Shown: positions 57,126 through 64,000 of the stretch, in pieces
How positions within the stretch are numbered: the stretch's first letter is position 1
How the letters are laid out: each line of letters begins with the position of its first letter
Source: Alteribacter populi
Lineage (GTDB): Bacteria > Bacillota > Bacilli > Bacillales > Salisediminibacteriaceae
DNA: 64,000 nt
Assembly (NCBI RefSeq): GCF_002352765.1
Contig: NZ_KZ293963.1
Location: 1,758,368-1,822,367 of the forward strand
Reading direction: 5' to 3'
Notes under the pieces: generated by a model
What the model saw: the letters and a program-made list of their open reading frames with translations, nothing else
Databases searched by the model: none
What the model was told of the DNA's origin: nothing
Made by a program: the position numbers and the translations under genes

Positions 57126-57674
57126 CTATGATAGTGTTACTGCTCCAACCTTTCGATACATTGGCTTTTCTTGTGGATGTATCTTGTATAAAACCACTTC
57201 ATCTACTTTCCATGCGACTTTTGGGATGCGAATGGATGATTCTCGCATTTTCATGGGTTTTTCCGACCTATACCCTTTTCCTAAAGTAATATGCGGAGTA
57301 AACGGACGTGATTCCACAGGAAACTCATGAGTTTCTGCAATTTTTTTAATGTTATTATGAAGAGCAATTAGCTCCTCTGAATATTCCACCCCGGCCCAGA
57401 GTACCCGGGGTTCTGAAGGTCTGCCAAAAAAACCTACTTCATTTAACTTAAGAAAGAAAGGTGCCTTAGAACTTACTTCTTCTTTTATACGAGTCCAGAG
57501 ATTAATTCTTTTTTGATCTTCCCATCCCCCCATAAATAATAAGGTGATATGAAAGTCAGTGGATGCAGTCCAACGTTTAAAACGACTTTTCACTTCAAAT
57601 GTTTCTTGCGTTTCTATAAGGTAAGGTTGTATTTCAGCTGGTACAGGTAAGGCAATAAAGTAATGGCCTGCCAT
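57126..57674 (-). CDS. thpR: RNA 2',3'-cyclic phosphodiesterase (2H family, ThpR/YtlP)
   Basis: The enzyme opens 2',3'-cyclic phosphate ends of RNA; older annotation is 2'-5' RNA ligase. The 182-residue protein has the two catalytic HxTx motifs of the 2H superfamily, FHITLLFMG near 42 and PHITLGKGY near 127, plus the opening GHYFIALPVP and FFGRPSEPRVLWAGV. Length agrees with the family (~180). Start ATG 57674 has AGGAGGC. It is upstream of ytlQ. Confidence 0.93.
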   Translation of the reverse strand: MAGHYFIALPVPAEIQPYLIETQETFEVKSRFKRWTASTDFHITLLFMGGWEDQKRINLWTRIKEEVSSKAPFFLKLNEVGFFGRPSEPRVLWAGVEYSEELIALHNNIKKIAETHEFPVESRPFTPHITLGKGYRSEKPMKMRESSIRIPKVAWKVDEVVLYKIHPQEKPMYRKVGAVTLS

Positions 57675-58114
57675 TAATAAGCCTCCTTTTGTTTAACCTA
57701 AAGTGATATGATAAAATATAGATGCTTATATCCGAGATCATTCATACGGAAAGACGGAAAAAAGAAGAATTATTCTAAATGATTATCCCCTTTGCTCAGA
57801 ATTATGAAGGCATCAGATATGTTTAATATTTTTCTTTTAATTATGGCTCTTTTCGTATGTATTGTTGCTTTTAATCTTCGCAGCTGAAATAAACTGCGAC
57901 ATAACCTACCGCTTCGGAAATACACTTCGCTTTCTGCGGAAGTATAATATGCTTCTCATATGAATGATTTCTGAGCTAATGACATACTCATATTATTCTA
58001 TAGTTTTTCATCATATAGCCTCCACCATGCAAATACAAATGCGGACAGCTATAACGTTAGAATTAAAATGTCTGATCAAAAGTAGGAACACCTCTAATAG
58101 GAAGGATGAACGTT
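57675..58114. repeat. Intergenic region with degraded repeat fragments
   Basis: No gene. CTAAATGATTATCCCCTTTG (57775-57794) is identical to 17052-17071. GCTCAGAATTATGAA (57794-57808) recurs at 62159 and, inverted, at 3112-3140. CCTACCGCTTCGGAAATACAC (57905-57925) copies the left end of the 122-bp palindrome at 17091. The same sequence blocks are therefore joined differently here than at 17 kb. Confidence 0.65.
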
Positions 58115-59053
58115 GTGAAAGTAGTCGATAACATGGCCGAATTAATTGGAGATACCCCGCTCGTAAAGTTGCAGAAATTAAGCCCAAAAAATGGGGCAGA
58201 TGTCTATTTGAAACTTGAATTCATGAACCCTAGTGGCAGTGTCAAGGATCGGGCAGCCTACAACATGATCGTGCAAGCCGAAAAAGATGGGCTTATTAAT
58301 GACAACTCCGTCATCATTGAACCGACCTCTGGAAATACTGGGATTGGCATTGCGATGAATACAGCTGCTCGAGGATACCGAACGATTTTAACGATGCCAG
58401 ACACGATGAGCCAAGAGCGAATTAACCTCTTGAAAGCATATGGAGCTGAAGTCGTTCTAACTCCAGGAGATAAGAAAATGCCTGGGGCAATCGAAAAAGC
58501 TCACGAGCTCGTAAAAGAAATTCCGAACAGCTTTATGCCAATGCAGTTTGAAAATGAAGCCAACCCTGACGCTCACCGTAAAGCTACTGCCCTTGAAATT
58601 AAAGAGGCTATGGAGCAAATCGGCAAGCCGCTTAGTGCATTTGTCGCTGCTTCTGGTACTGGTGGAACGATTACAGGAACAGGTGAAGAACTAAAAAAAC
58701 AATATCCTGAATTAAGTATTCATGTCGTCGAACCAAAAGGCTCCCCTGTTCTCTCAGGTGGAAAGCCTGGTCCTCATAAACTCGTCGGAACAAGCCCAGG
58801 ATTTATTCCTCCAATTTTAAATGAAGAAGTATACGGTGAAATTTTCACAGTGACAGACGAAGATGCTTATGACATCACACGCCGTTTATCTCGTGAAGAA
58901 GGTATATTGGTTGGCCCTTCATCAGGAGCAGCATGCTACGCTGCCCTTGAAGTAGCCAAACGACTAGCAAACGACGATGTTGTCGTGGCAATTGCCTGTG
59001 ATACAGGAGAACGCTACCTTTCAACAGACCTGTTTATTTTTGATCAAAAATAG
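58115..59053 (+). CDS. Cysteine synthase family protein (YtkP)
   Basis: This PLP-dependent O-acetylserine sulfhydrylase-type enzyme has 312 residues. GTG 58115 lies 9 bases after AGGAAGG; the ATG at 58106 directly abuts that site and is unlikely. The PLP lysine is Lys44 in NPSGSVKDRAA; EPTSGNTGIGIAM near 69 binds the substrate carboxylate; ASGTGGTITGTG near 176 holds the cofactor phosphate. C-terminal GILVGPSSGAACYAAL and CDTGERYLST are typical. The position near pepV corresponds to ytkP, a CysK paralogue of B. subtilis. Whether it is the main cysteine synthase or a paralogue with another nucleophile cannot be told here. Confidence 0.92.
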   Translation: MKVVDNMAELIGDTPLVKLQKLSPKNGADVYLKLEFMNPSGSVKDRAAYNMIVQAEKDGLINDNSVIIEPTSGNTGIGIAMNTAARGYRTILTMPDTMSQERINLLKAYGAEVVLTPGDKKMPGAIEKAHELVKEIPNSFMPMQFENEANPDAHRKATALEIKEAMEQIGKPLSAFVAASGTGGTITGTGEELKKQYPELSIHVVEPKGSPVLSGGKPGPHKLVGTSPGFIPPILNEEVYGEIFTVTDEDAYDITRRLSREEGILVGPSSGAACYAALEVAKRLANDDVVVAIACDTGERYLSTDLFIFDQK

Positions 59054-59212
59054 CGGCTCTTTTATAAAGAATTGTTGCTATTGCTTTTGAACGTTAGGCG
59101 AGCGGCGTGAAGGTAGCGCTGTCCACTTATAAATTATCTTTCAAGAAAACCGCAAGGCACCCGCTAATCCGCTCGTGGAGCTAGACACCGAAATTTTATA
59201 CTCCCTTAACTC
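59054..59212 (+). repeat. Truncated repeat 3, repeat 2 tail and short repeat 1
   Basis: GGCTCTTTTATAAAGAATTG and TTGAACGTTAGGCGAGC (repeat 3 start) fuse to GAGCGGCGTGAAGGTAGC (repeat 2 end) and then to AAGAAAACCGCAAGGCACC with GGAGCTAGACACCGAAATTT (repeat 1 ends, middle missing). The junctions suggest deletion between modules. Confidence 0.7.
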
Positions 59213-59214
59213 TT

Positions 59215-59270
59215 AAAAAGGGGATTCAAACCCTGAGTGTGCTTGCTCAAGGTCTGAATCCCCTATTTTT
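59215..59270. terminator. Bidirectional terminator between ytkP and MFS gene
   Basis: GGGGATTCA (59220-59228) pairs with TGAATCCCC (59255-59263), with an inner CTGAG/CTCA helix and A/T tracts at both edges. Confidence 0.87.
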
Positions 59271-60450
59271 ATACCGTTGCTCCCCGTTTCTCGAGCCTCA
59301 TAATGACTAAAATTAATGCAGCCCCAATTAACGTAAGTACCCCGTAAAACAAATACACATATAAGACATTTTGCCAATCCATAATTAGCCCTGCAAAAAA
59401 GGTGAAAAACCAGGCACCAAGTCCATTGCCCACTGCCGAATATAAACTTATAGCCGTCGCTTTCACCTCACTAGGCGCAAGATTACGTACATACTGCAAT
59501 GCTGCTGGAATAAATAAACCAATGGATAACCCTTGAATCACTGTTGTAACGTAGATAAAGGTTGGAGAAGGCTCCATGAAATAAAAGAGCCAGCGCAAAC
59601 CTGAAACTAATGCAGCTAAAAAGAGAATCACAATGATCCCCTGTTTATTAATCAATGAGCCCGCCCAACGCATAAACGGAATTTCACTTCCGGCTGCCAA
59701 TAGAAAAGCGAAACCGACCCCTGCAAGTGAACCACCTACAAACTGGATCAATAAGCCGAAATAGAAGTTATTAGCCATAATCGGACCAAATACAAGAAAT
59801 GTAACGACTAGAAACAATACAAACCGAGGAACCTTGACTAATTTACGTAATCCAGAGACAAGTTCAACTCGGACAACAGACGAATCTTTGGGCATGCGAA
59901 GAGCGTAAAATGCACTTGCCCATAATATAATAGCAAAAACGTAAAAGATGATGGACTGCCCGAACCAATCGGACAAATTCCCCATAAGCCATACGGCAAC
60001 AGCGAACCCTGCTGCCCCCCACAACCGAATCCGACCATAATCGCCACCATTTTCGTGGACGTAATTCATCGACATGCTGTCAGATAGAGGAATAATCGCA
60101 CTTTGAAATATTGCTAAGAAAGCCGCAATAAAGACCAGTGCAGGATACAAATCTGTTGTGATATACATAAGGCCAATCGCACCGGTACCTATTACAGCAA
60201 TCGTTAATAATATACGCGGCTTCCTTGTATAATCGCTAAGCATTCCCCAAACCGGTTGAGCTACTAGCATTGTAATCGGTCCAATGGACATGATCGTTCC
60301 AATTTGAGCTCCGTTTAATCCGACTTCATTTTGCAAATAAACACTTAGTAACGGGAATAGTGCGCCAATCGCAAAAAAGGATAGAAAGTAGAATGCTCGC
60401 ATATTAAACATTAGCCGTTTATGTGATGGATGTCCTGATACCTGTACCAA
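59269..60450 (-). CDS. Major facilitator superfamily transporter (MFS_1-like)
   Basis: About twelve membrane helices are predicted, with a first segment at RAFYFLSFFAIGALFPLLSVYL. The MFS loop motif appears as GMLSDYTRKPRILL between helices 2 and 3. The YGRIRLWGAAGFAVAVWLMG stretch is characteristic of the MFS_1_like/LacY-related group that often carries sugars or nucleosides. Substrate unknown. The start is uncertain: TTG 60450 is chosen because a TTG at 60462 directly abuts AAAGG; ATG codons at residues ~14-17 lack a site. It lies immediately downstream of pepV (21 bases) and is probably translated from the same mRNA. Confidence 0.85.
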   Translation of the reverse strand: MVQVSGHPSHKRLMFNMRAFYFLSFFAIGALFPLLSVYLQNEVGLNGAQIGTIMSIGPITMLVAQPVWGMLSDYTRKPRILLTIAVIGTGAIGLMYITTDLYPALVFIAAFLAIFQSAIIPLSDSMSMNYVHENGGDYGRIRLWGAAGFAVAVWLMGNLSDWFGQSIIFYVFAIILWASAFYALRMPKDSSVVRVELVSGLRKLVKVPRFVLFLVVTFLVFGPIMANNFYFGLLIQFVGGSLAGVGFAFLLAAGSEIPFMRWAGSLINKQGIIVILFLAALVSGLRWLFYFMEPSPTFIYVTTVIQGLSIGLFIPAALQYVRNLAPSEVKATAISLYSAVGNGLGAWFFTFFAGLIMDWQNVLYVYLFYGVLTLIGAALILVIMRLEKRGATV

Positions 60451-60471
60451 CTGTGATCGCAACCTTTGTTA

Positions 60472-61878
60472 TTATTTTGCTAATTCATAAATCGCCTGAG
60501 CGTAGATTGAAGTAGCTTTAAGCAAATCTTCAATATGAATCGCTTCATCAGGCTGATGTGCAACGTCTTCACGGTGTGGAAATAACGGTCCGAATGCCAC
60601 ACCTTCATTTAACGACCTTGCATACGTCCCCCCACCAATCGCCAACAGCTTAGAGGAGAGACCTGTTTGTTCCTCATAAACCGACGATAACGTTTGGATA
60701 AGAGGGGAATCTTCGTTTACCATGTGAGGCTCTTCATGAGTAAGGATGCTCCCGTCAAATCGGTACGCTTTTAGTATTTTATCTAAAGTCTTTTTGACAT
60801 CAGTAAAGATAACGCCTTTTGGGTAGCGAAGGTTCACGCCAATTTTGCCACCATTATTTTGATCATAGTTCAGAACCCCTAAGTTGAGGGTTAAATCTCC
60901 CAACTCTTCGTTTATGTGATGAATTCCTAAGCTTTTTCCTCTTGAATCCCTCGCAAATTTTTCCGCAAGTAACTCTAAGAAATAACCTCCCTGCTCATCC
61001 CAATGATACCGATTTAAAAATCGAGCTAATTCAAGACCACCATTGATACCTTTATTAGGTTCCATGCCATGAACGGACTTTCCTTGAACAGTTAATACAA
61101 GCTGATGTTCTTTGTTAAGAGAAGTCTTGCCCTGTAACTGTTCCTGAACCAGATATTCTTCAAATACCGTCTTCATCGTCTCAGGTGATCCCGATTTGAC
61201 GACAGCCTCCCCTTTTTCCGGCACCATATTTAAGCGATGACCTGAAGAAAAACGGACGAGAGTGTTTTCTACGTCTTTTGGTTGCTCTTTTAGGACAGAC
61301 TGGCTGTACTGTATATCACAAATCCCCTTCTCAGAATAAATGATCGGGAAATCCGCATCAGGAGCAAAGCCTGTGACTGGCATCTCTTCTTCTTTAAAGT
61401 ATTTGTCCACGCAACGCCATTGGCTTTCTTCATCTGTCCCGATAATGAGTCGTACGCGTTTAGATAAAGGAAGGTTCAAATCTTTAACGAGCTTTAAAGC
61501 ATGGTATGCCGCCATTGTAGGACCTTTATCGTCAATTGCACCTCTAGCGATAATTTTTCCATCGGCGATTTCAGCACCGTACGGATCCTTGGACCAGCCA
61601 TCACCTTCTGGGACGACATCAATATGACAAAGAATCCCTACTAACTCGTCACCTTCACCGTATTCAATATGTCCTGCATAACCGCCTATGTCTTTTGTAG
61701 TAAAACCATCAGCCTTAGCCTTATCTAGTAACCAGCGGTATGTACGGTCAATCCCTTCGCCAAAAGGCCTTGTTTCTGTTGCCGTCGATTCATCGAGAAC
61801 ACTTTTATGACGCAAAAGCGCCTGCGTATCTTTAATTACGTCTGATTTTCTCTCTTGAATATGTTCAATCCAATCCAT
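60472..61878 (-). CDS. pepV: Dipeptidase PepV (M20 family, YtjP)
   Basis: PepV is a zinc-dependent dipeptidase that splits dipeptides taken up by the cell. ATG 61878 (AAAGGGGAAA upstream) gives 468 residues, matching B. subtilis YtjP (463); the upstream frame extension is unsupported. Metal ligands are in GILCHIDVVPEGDGW near 85 and ARGAIDDKGPTMAAYHAL near 114, catalytic Glu in IGTDEESQWRCV near 148, Asp in FAPDADFPI, and a lid domain (~180-380). The final His is in FPHREDVAHQPDEA. It is co-directional with the MFS gene downstream. Confidence 0.95.
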   Translation of the reverse strand: MDWIEHIQERKSDVIKDTQALLRHKSVLDESTATETRPFGEGIDRTYRWLLDKAKADGFTTKDIGGYAGHIEYGEGDELVGILCHIDVVPEGDGWSKDPYGAEIADGKIIARGAIDDKGPTMAAYHALKLVKDLNLPLSKRVRLIIGTDEESQWRCVDKYFKEEEMPVTGFAPDADFPIIYSEKGICDIQYSQSVLKEQPKDVENTLVRFSSGHRLNMVPEKGEAVVKSGSPETMKTVFEEYLVQEQLQGKTSLNKEHQLVLTVQGKSVHGMEPNKGINGGLELARFLNRYHWDEQGGYFLELLAEKFARDSRGKSLGIHHINEELGDLTLNLGVLNYDQNNGGKIGVNLRYPKGVIFTDVKKTLDKILKAYRFDGSILTHEEPHMVNEDSPLIQTLSSVYEEQTGLSSKLLAIGGGTYARSLNEGVAFGPLFPHREDVAHQPDEAIHIEDLLKATSIYAQAIYELAK

Positions 61879-62205
61879 CTGTTTCCCCTTTCCAACACTT
61901 GTAATTGAGTTTAGTATACGTTCTTCTTGGTAAAATGAAAAGTCTGCTGTATTACAGCTTTTCAACTCACATAATAGTAGAGGACAAATTCGTTTTACCC
62001 TAAGATCATTAGAGTTAAAAAGACGCTTAAAAAGTTATTTGACGCGAGCCGATAGAGCCCTGAAGGTAGACACCGCAACGTAGATTTTTATGCTTTCTTT
62101 ACTCTTTGACTCACTTTCATCATTCATTTGTCATGTCTTAGAACCCTTGAGCCGCCTGGGCTCAGAATTATGAAATTCATTCTTTAAAAAAACGTTGCAA
62201 AAAAC
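61879..62205. repeat. Intergenic region with partial repeat 1 and GCTCAG module
   Basis: 62033-62106 (GTTATTTGACGCGAGCCGAT, GTAGACACCGCAACGTAG, TTTTTATGCTTTC) is the right half of palindromic repeat 1. 62152-62180 is the module also found inverted at 3112-3140. No gene seen. Confidence 0.65.
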
Positions 62206-62234
62206 TTTACCTTTTTACTTCCTTTCGCTAAAAT
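62206..62234 (+). promoter_or_regulatory. Candidate promoter of the yjfB-like gene
   Basis: TTTACC (62206-62211) and TAAAAT (62229-62234) are separated by 17 bp and lie just upstream of AAAGGAGGG. A flagellar sigma-D promoter was not found. Confidence 0.5.
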
Positions 62235-62257
62235 ATAGGTCAAAGGAGGGAGACGCG

Positions 62258-62473
62258 GTGAAGCTGAGTTCTATGATGGAAGCTCAAACACAACAAACAC
62301 AGCATACTCTAAATATCTCTCTTATAAACAGCTCCTTAAATACTCAAGCAGCCCAGGCAACCGACATGCTTGATATATTGAAAGATGGAACACCCCAGAA
62401 AACCACAGCTGAGACATCTTCTGCTTCCGAACCGCATCCCACTTTAGGCAAACTCACCGATACTCAAGTTTAG
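62258..62473 (+). CDS. YjfB-family putative motility protein
   Basis: GTG 62258 follows AAAGGAGGG and gives 71 residues. The protein is small and polar: an N-terminal helix rich in Met, Gln and Ala (KLSSMMEAQTQQTQ), a second helix ALNTQ-like NTQAAQATDMLDIL, a Thr/Ser-rich linker and the C-terminal HPTLGKLTDTQV. This pattern, ending in HPxLGxxxD, is that of the YjfB family, linked to motility by co-regulation in Bacillus; its mechanism is unknown. No motility genes adjoin it here. Confidence 0.72.
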   Translation: MKLSSMMEAQTQQTQHTLNISLINSSLNTQAAQATDMLDILKDGTPQKTTAETSSASEPHPTLGKLTDTQV

Positions 62474-62584
62474 TTTGTTCTTTCCTTTGTTCCATCACCC
62501 TAGTGTCATGTTTGGCTGGTTCATGCATACATATGAAACCAACCAGAGCAGGCTATGGGGAAGAATTCGATAAGGAGTGGTTTT

Positions 62585-62803
62585 TTGAAACCTTCAACTG
62601 ACCGAATGCTGACTAGGATTAAGTCCATGTACCTTTACATTAAACGAAGGGGGAACGTCACCACACAGGAATTGGTTGAAGAATTCGGAACAACTCAGCG
62701 TACCATTCAACGAGATTTGAACGTCTTAGAGTATAACAACTTAGTAAAAAGCCCCACCCGTGGTAAATGGGTCGTTACAAAGAGGAAAACTATCGTTTCG
62801 TGA
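62585..62803 (+). CDS. ytzE: YtzE, small DeoR-type helix-turn-helix protein
   Basis: TTG 62585 is 7 bases after AAGGAG (72 residues); the ATG at 62555 has no site. The whole protein is one winged-helix domain of the DeoR/HTH_11 type: DRMLTRIKSMYLYIKRRGNV, TTQELVEEFGTTQRTIQRDLNVL (recognition helix) and a basic wing SPTRGKWVVTKRK. There is no effector domain, as in B. subtilis YtzE, which has the same location near pepV. Targets are unknown. Confidence 0.87.
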   Translation: MKPSTDRMLTRIKSMYLYIKRRGNVTTQELVEEFGTTQRTIQRDLNVLEYNNLVKSPTRGKWVVTKRKTIVS

Positions 62804-62810
62804 ATACATT

Positions 62811-62920
62811 AAGAAAAACCGCATAGCGGTCTTTTATTAAAAACAGCGTTAGCTCGCATGTTTTAAAGGCTCAAGGATGCTTTTCCCTTGAGACGAGCGG
62901 CGTGAAGGTAACTGTTAGCT
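62811..62920 (+). repeat. Repeat 2 after ytzE
   Basis: AAGAAAAACCGCATAGCGGT opens it with a perfect ACCGC/GCGGT hairpin and T-rich tail. AAACAGCGTTAGCTCGC, the hairpin CTCAAGG / CCTTGAG and GAGCGGCGTGAAGGTAACTG follow. Confidence 0.83.
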
Positions 62921-62940
62921 CTATACTTTCTAATCGTTCT

Positions 62941-63095
62941 AAGAAAAGCGCAAGGCGCCCGACTATCGGCGAAATGCAAATGTTCTGTCCAATAAAAAGT
63001 GCTTTCTACTTATAATCGGTCAGGTTATTTGGCAAAAGCCGACGACGCCTAGAGCTAGCCATTGAAACGTAGATTTTCATATTTTCTGAACTCTT
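62941..63095 (+). repeat. Palindromic repeat 1, full-length copy
   Basis: AAGAAAAGCGCAAGGCGCC through AAATGTTCTGTCCAATAAAA, the centre AAGTGCTTTCTAC, CAGGTTATTTGGCAAAAGC and CGACGACGCC to GAAACGTAGATTTTCAT. It matches 32871-33030 unit by unit, with compensatory-looking changes: the 5' arm TATCGGCG pairs with GCCGACG here, where the other copies have TATCGTCG with GACGAT. Confidence 0.85.
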
Positions 63096-63138
63096 AAAAA
63101 CGACTCCCCCAACTTTTCGCGTTGGGGGAATTTTTTTC
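63096..63138. terminator. Terminator of the rsuA-family gene (bidirectional)
   Basis: CCCCCAAC (63106-63113) and GTTGGGGG (63121-63128) form the stem, with A-rich sequence before and TTTTTTT after. Confidence 0.87.
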
Positions 63139-63190
63139 CTGTCCTTATACTGTATTAACTAGCCGTATTTGCGCTCATGATCAAATTGAG

Positions 63191-63901
63191 TTATTCCCCT
63201 CTCAACATCATAAGCTCTTCGTCCGTGAGCTCTCTGTATGTGCCAGGTTCCAACTCCTCGTCTAAACGTAACTCCCCAATCGTTTCACGCTTTAAAAACT
63301 TTACTTTTCTTCCGACAGCCTCAAACATCCGTTTCACTTGATGAAACTTTCCTTCGGTTATGCCTAACCTGATTTTAACACCGTCTCCTCCATCTATCAC
63401 TTCTACAGTTGCCGGTTTAGTTTCATATCCGTCATCGAGAGTGACTCCAGATTCAAGTTGACTAATTTTTTCATCAGTTAAAGGTTGATCGATCGTAGCT
63501 ACATACAATTTGGTAACCTTTTTCTTAGGAGAGGTAAGTTGGTGCGCCAATTTACCATCATTCGTTAGGAGCATTAATCCGATCGTATCTTTGTCAAGTC
63601 TCCCGACTGGAAATGGGTCATAAATCATGTCCTCTGGTTCTAGTAAGTCTATAACTGTTTGGTCCGTTGCATCTTCTGTGGCCGAGAGTACACCTTGTGG
63701 CTTATTCATCATTATGTAGATGAACTCCTTGTATTCAATTTGTTCCCCATATACAGTGACCTCTTCATTTTCAGGATCAACATGGCTCTTACCATCGGAA
63801 ACTGTTTCCCCATTGACAGCTACTCCGCCTTTTTTCAAAAGTTTTTTGACATCTTTTCTTGAACCAAGTCCCATATTCGCTAGTAATTTATCAAGTCTCA
63901 T
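63191..63901 (-). CDS. RsuA-family 16S/23S rRNA pseudouridine synthase (YtzG-like)
   Basis: The 236-residue enzyme isomerises a uridine in rRNA. An N-terminal S4 RNA-binding domain (~1-60: MRLDKLLANMGLGSRKDVKKLL) is followed by the catalytic domain with IYIMMNKPQGVLSA near 61 and the catalytic Asp103 in FPVGRLDKDTIGLMLLTND, then EGKFHQVKRMFEAVGRKV near 187. This is the RsuA/RluB/E/F group; the exact target uridine is not predictable by eye. ATG 63901 has AAAGGAGAT upstream. It overlaps the preceding partial frame by 11 bases, so it is the downstream member of an operon. Position agrees with ytzG in B. subtilis. Confidence 0.93.
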   Translation of the reverse strand: MRLDKLLANMGLGSRKDVKKLLKKGGVAVNGETVSDGKSHVDPENEEVTVYGEQIEYKEFIYIMMNKPQGVLSATEDATDQTVIDLLEPEDMIYDPFPVGRLDKDTIGLMLLTNDGKLAHQLTSPKKKVTKLYVATIDQPLTDEKISQLESGVTLDDGYETKPATVEVIDGGDGVKIRLGITEGKFHQVKRMFEAVGRKVKFLKRETIGELRLDEELEPGTYRELTDEELMMLRGE

Positions 63902-64000
63902 CTGTTATCTCCTTTACAGCCTTTTGTCCAAAACCGCCTAGATTATCGTTTAGGTACGAATGAATCACACCAGGGATGATTTGCTTTGCAGCATTGGTGA
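63891..64000 (-). CDS. 3' end of an upstream gene (partial, unidentified)
   Basis: One minus-strand frame stays open from the window edge for 36 codons and ends at TGA 63893-63891, inside the start of the pseudouridine synthase gene. The two other frames contain stops. The peptide (NAAKQIIPGVIHSYLNDN..., ending KEITDET) has ordinary codon use. In B. subtilis ytgP (a polysaccharide flippase family protein) lies here, but the fragment is too short and too hydrophilic to confirm that. Confidence 0.5.
   Translation of the reverse strand, partial: TNAAKQIIPGVIHSYLNDNLGGFGQKAVKEITDET

Overview
The window is a chromosomal segment of a low-to-moderate-GC, endospore-former-type Bacillaceae (Firmicutes). 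Gene order follows the Bacillus subtilis ezrA-to-ytgP region closely: ezrA, hisJ, refZ, msrC(ytsP), rpsD, tyrS, acuABC, motPS, ccpA, aroA, ytxJHG, murC, sftA, ytpQ, ytpP, ytoQ, ytoP, ytzB, ytnP, trmB, ytzH, ytmP, pulA/amyX, glgBCDAP, ytlQ/thpR, cysK-like ytkP, pepV, ytzE and an rsuA-family gene. A sodium-type flagellar stator (MotPS), very acidic secreted proteins and an Asp/Glu/Asn-rich tail on the penicillin-binding protein suggest a salt- or alkali-tolerant member (Halobacillus/Alkalihalobacillus-like). The genus is an inference. No rRNA, tRNA, CRISPR array, prophage or complete insertion sequence is visible.

Layout. 1-6.5 kb: division regulators (EzrA, RefZ), HisJ, free-Met-sulfoxide reductase, ribosomal protein S4 with a structured leader, and TyrRS under a T-box. 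6.6-16.4 kb: a 990-residue class A PBP, the acuABC acetyl-CoA synthetase control genes (acsA itself is not next to them), MTA/SAH nucleosidase, MotPS and CcpA. 17.3-25.5 kb: DAHP synthase/chorismate mutase, the ytxGHJ stress operon with a near-perfect sigma-H promoter, an M29 aminopeptidase, MurC, an unrecognised 224-residue protein and a nicotinate phosphoribosyltransferase-like enzyme. 25.8-35.7 kb: SftA, YtpQ, thioredoxin-like YtpP, a PfoR-type membrane protein, a lipoprotein, YtoQ, a DUF84 nucleotidase, M42 peptidase YtoP and YtzB. 36-41.5 kb: two tandem Vpr-like subtilases. 41.6-56 kb: YtnP lactonase, TrmB, YtzH, YtmP kinase-like, then pullulanase divergent from a complete glycogen operon glgB-C-D-A-P with a consensus cre box between them. 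The regulator CcpA is encoded about 31 kb away in the same window. 56-64 kb: YtlQ, RNA cyclic phosphodiesterase, cysteine synthase-like YtkP, an MFS transporter, PepV, a YjfB-type motility protein, YtzE and a pseudouridine synthase.

The most unusual content is between the genes. Intergenic regions carry at least five kinds of dispersed, hairpin-forming repeats that recur as shuffled modules. They include a ~120-160 bp near-complete palindrome (about nine full or partial copies, two of them in tandem), a module with a 9-bp CTCAAGG-type hairpin, a nested-hairpin module with an AGCAAC outer stem, and two ~330-bp MITE-like elements (12476-12810, 29855-30177) with shared ends and perfect 5-bp target duplications. 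One of the last was inserted into the ytpP stop codon without destroying it. A GC-rich palindromic core appears alone and also inside these MITEs. No transposase is present in the window to explain them.
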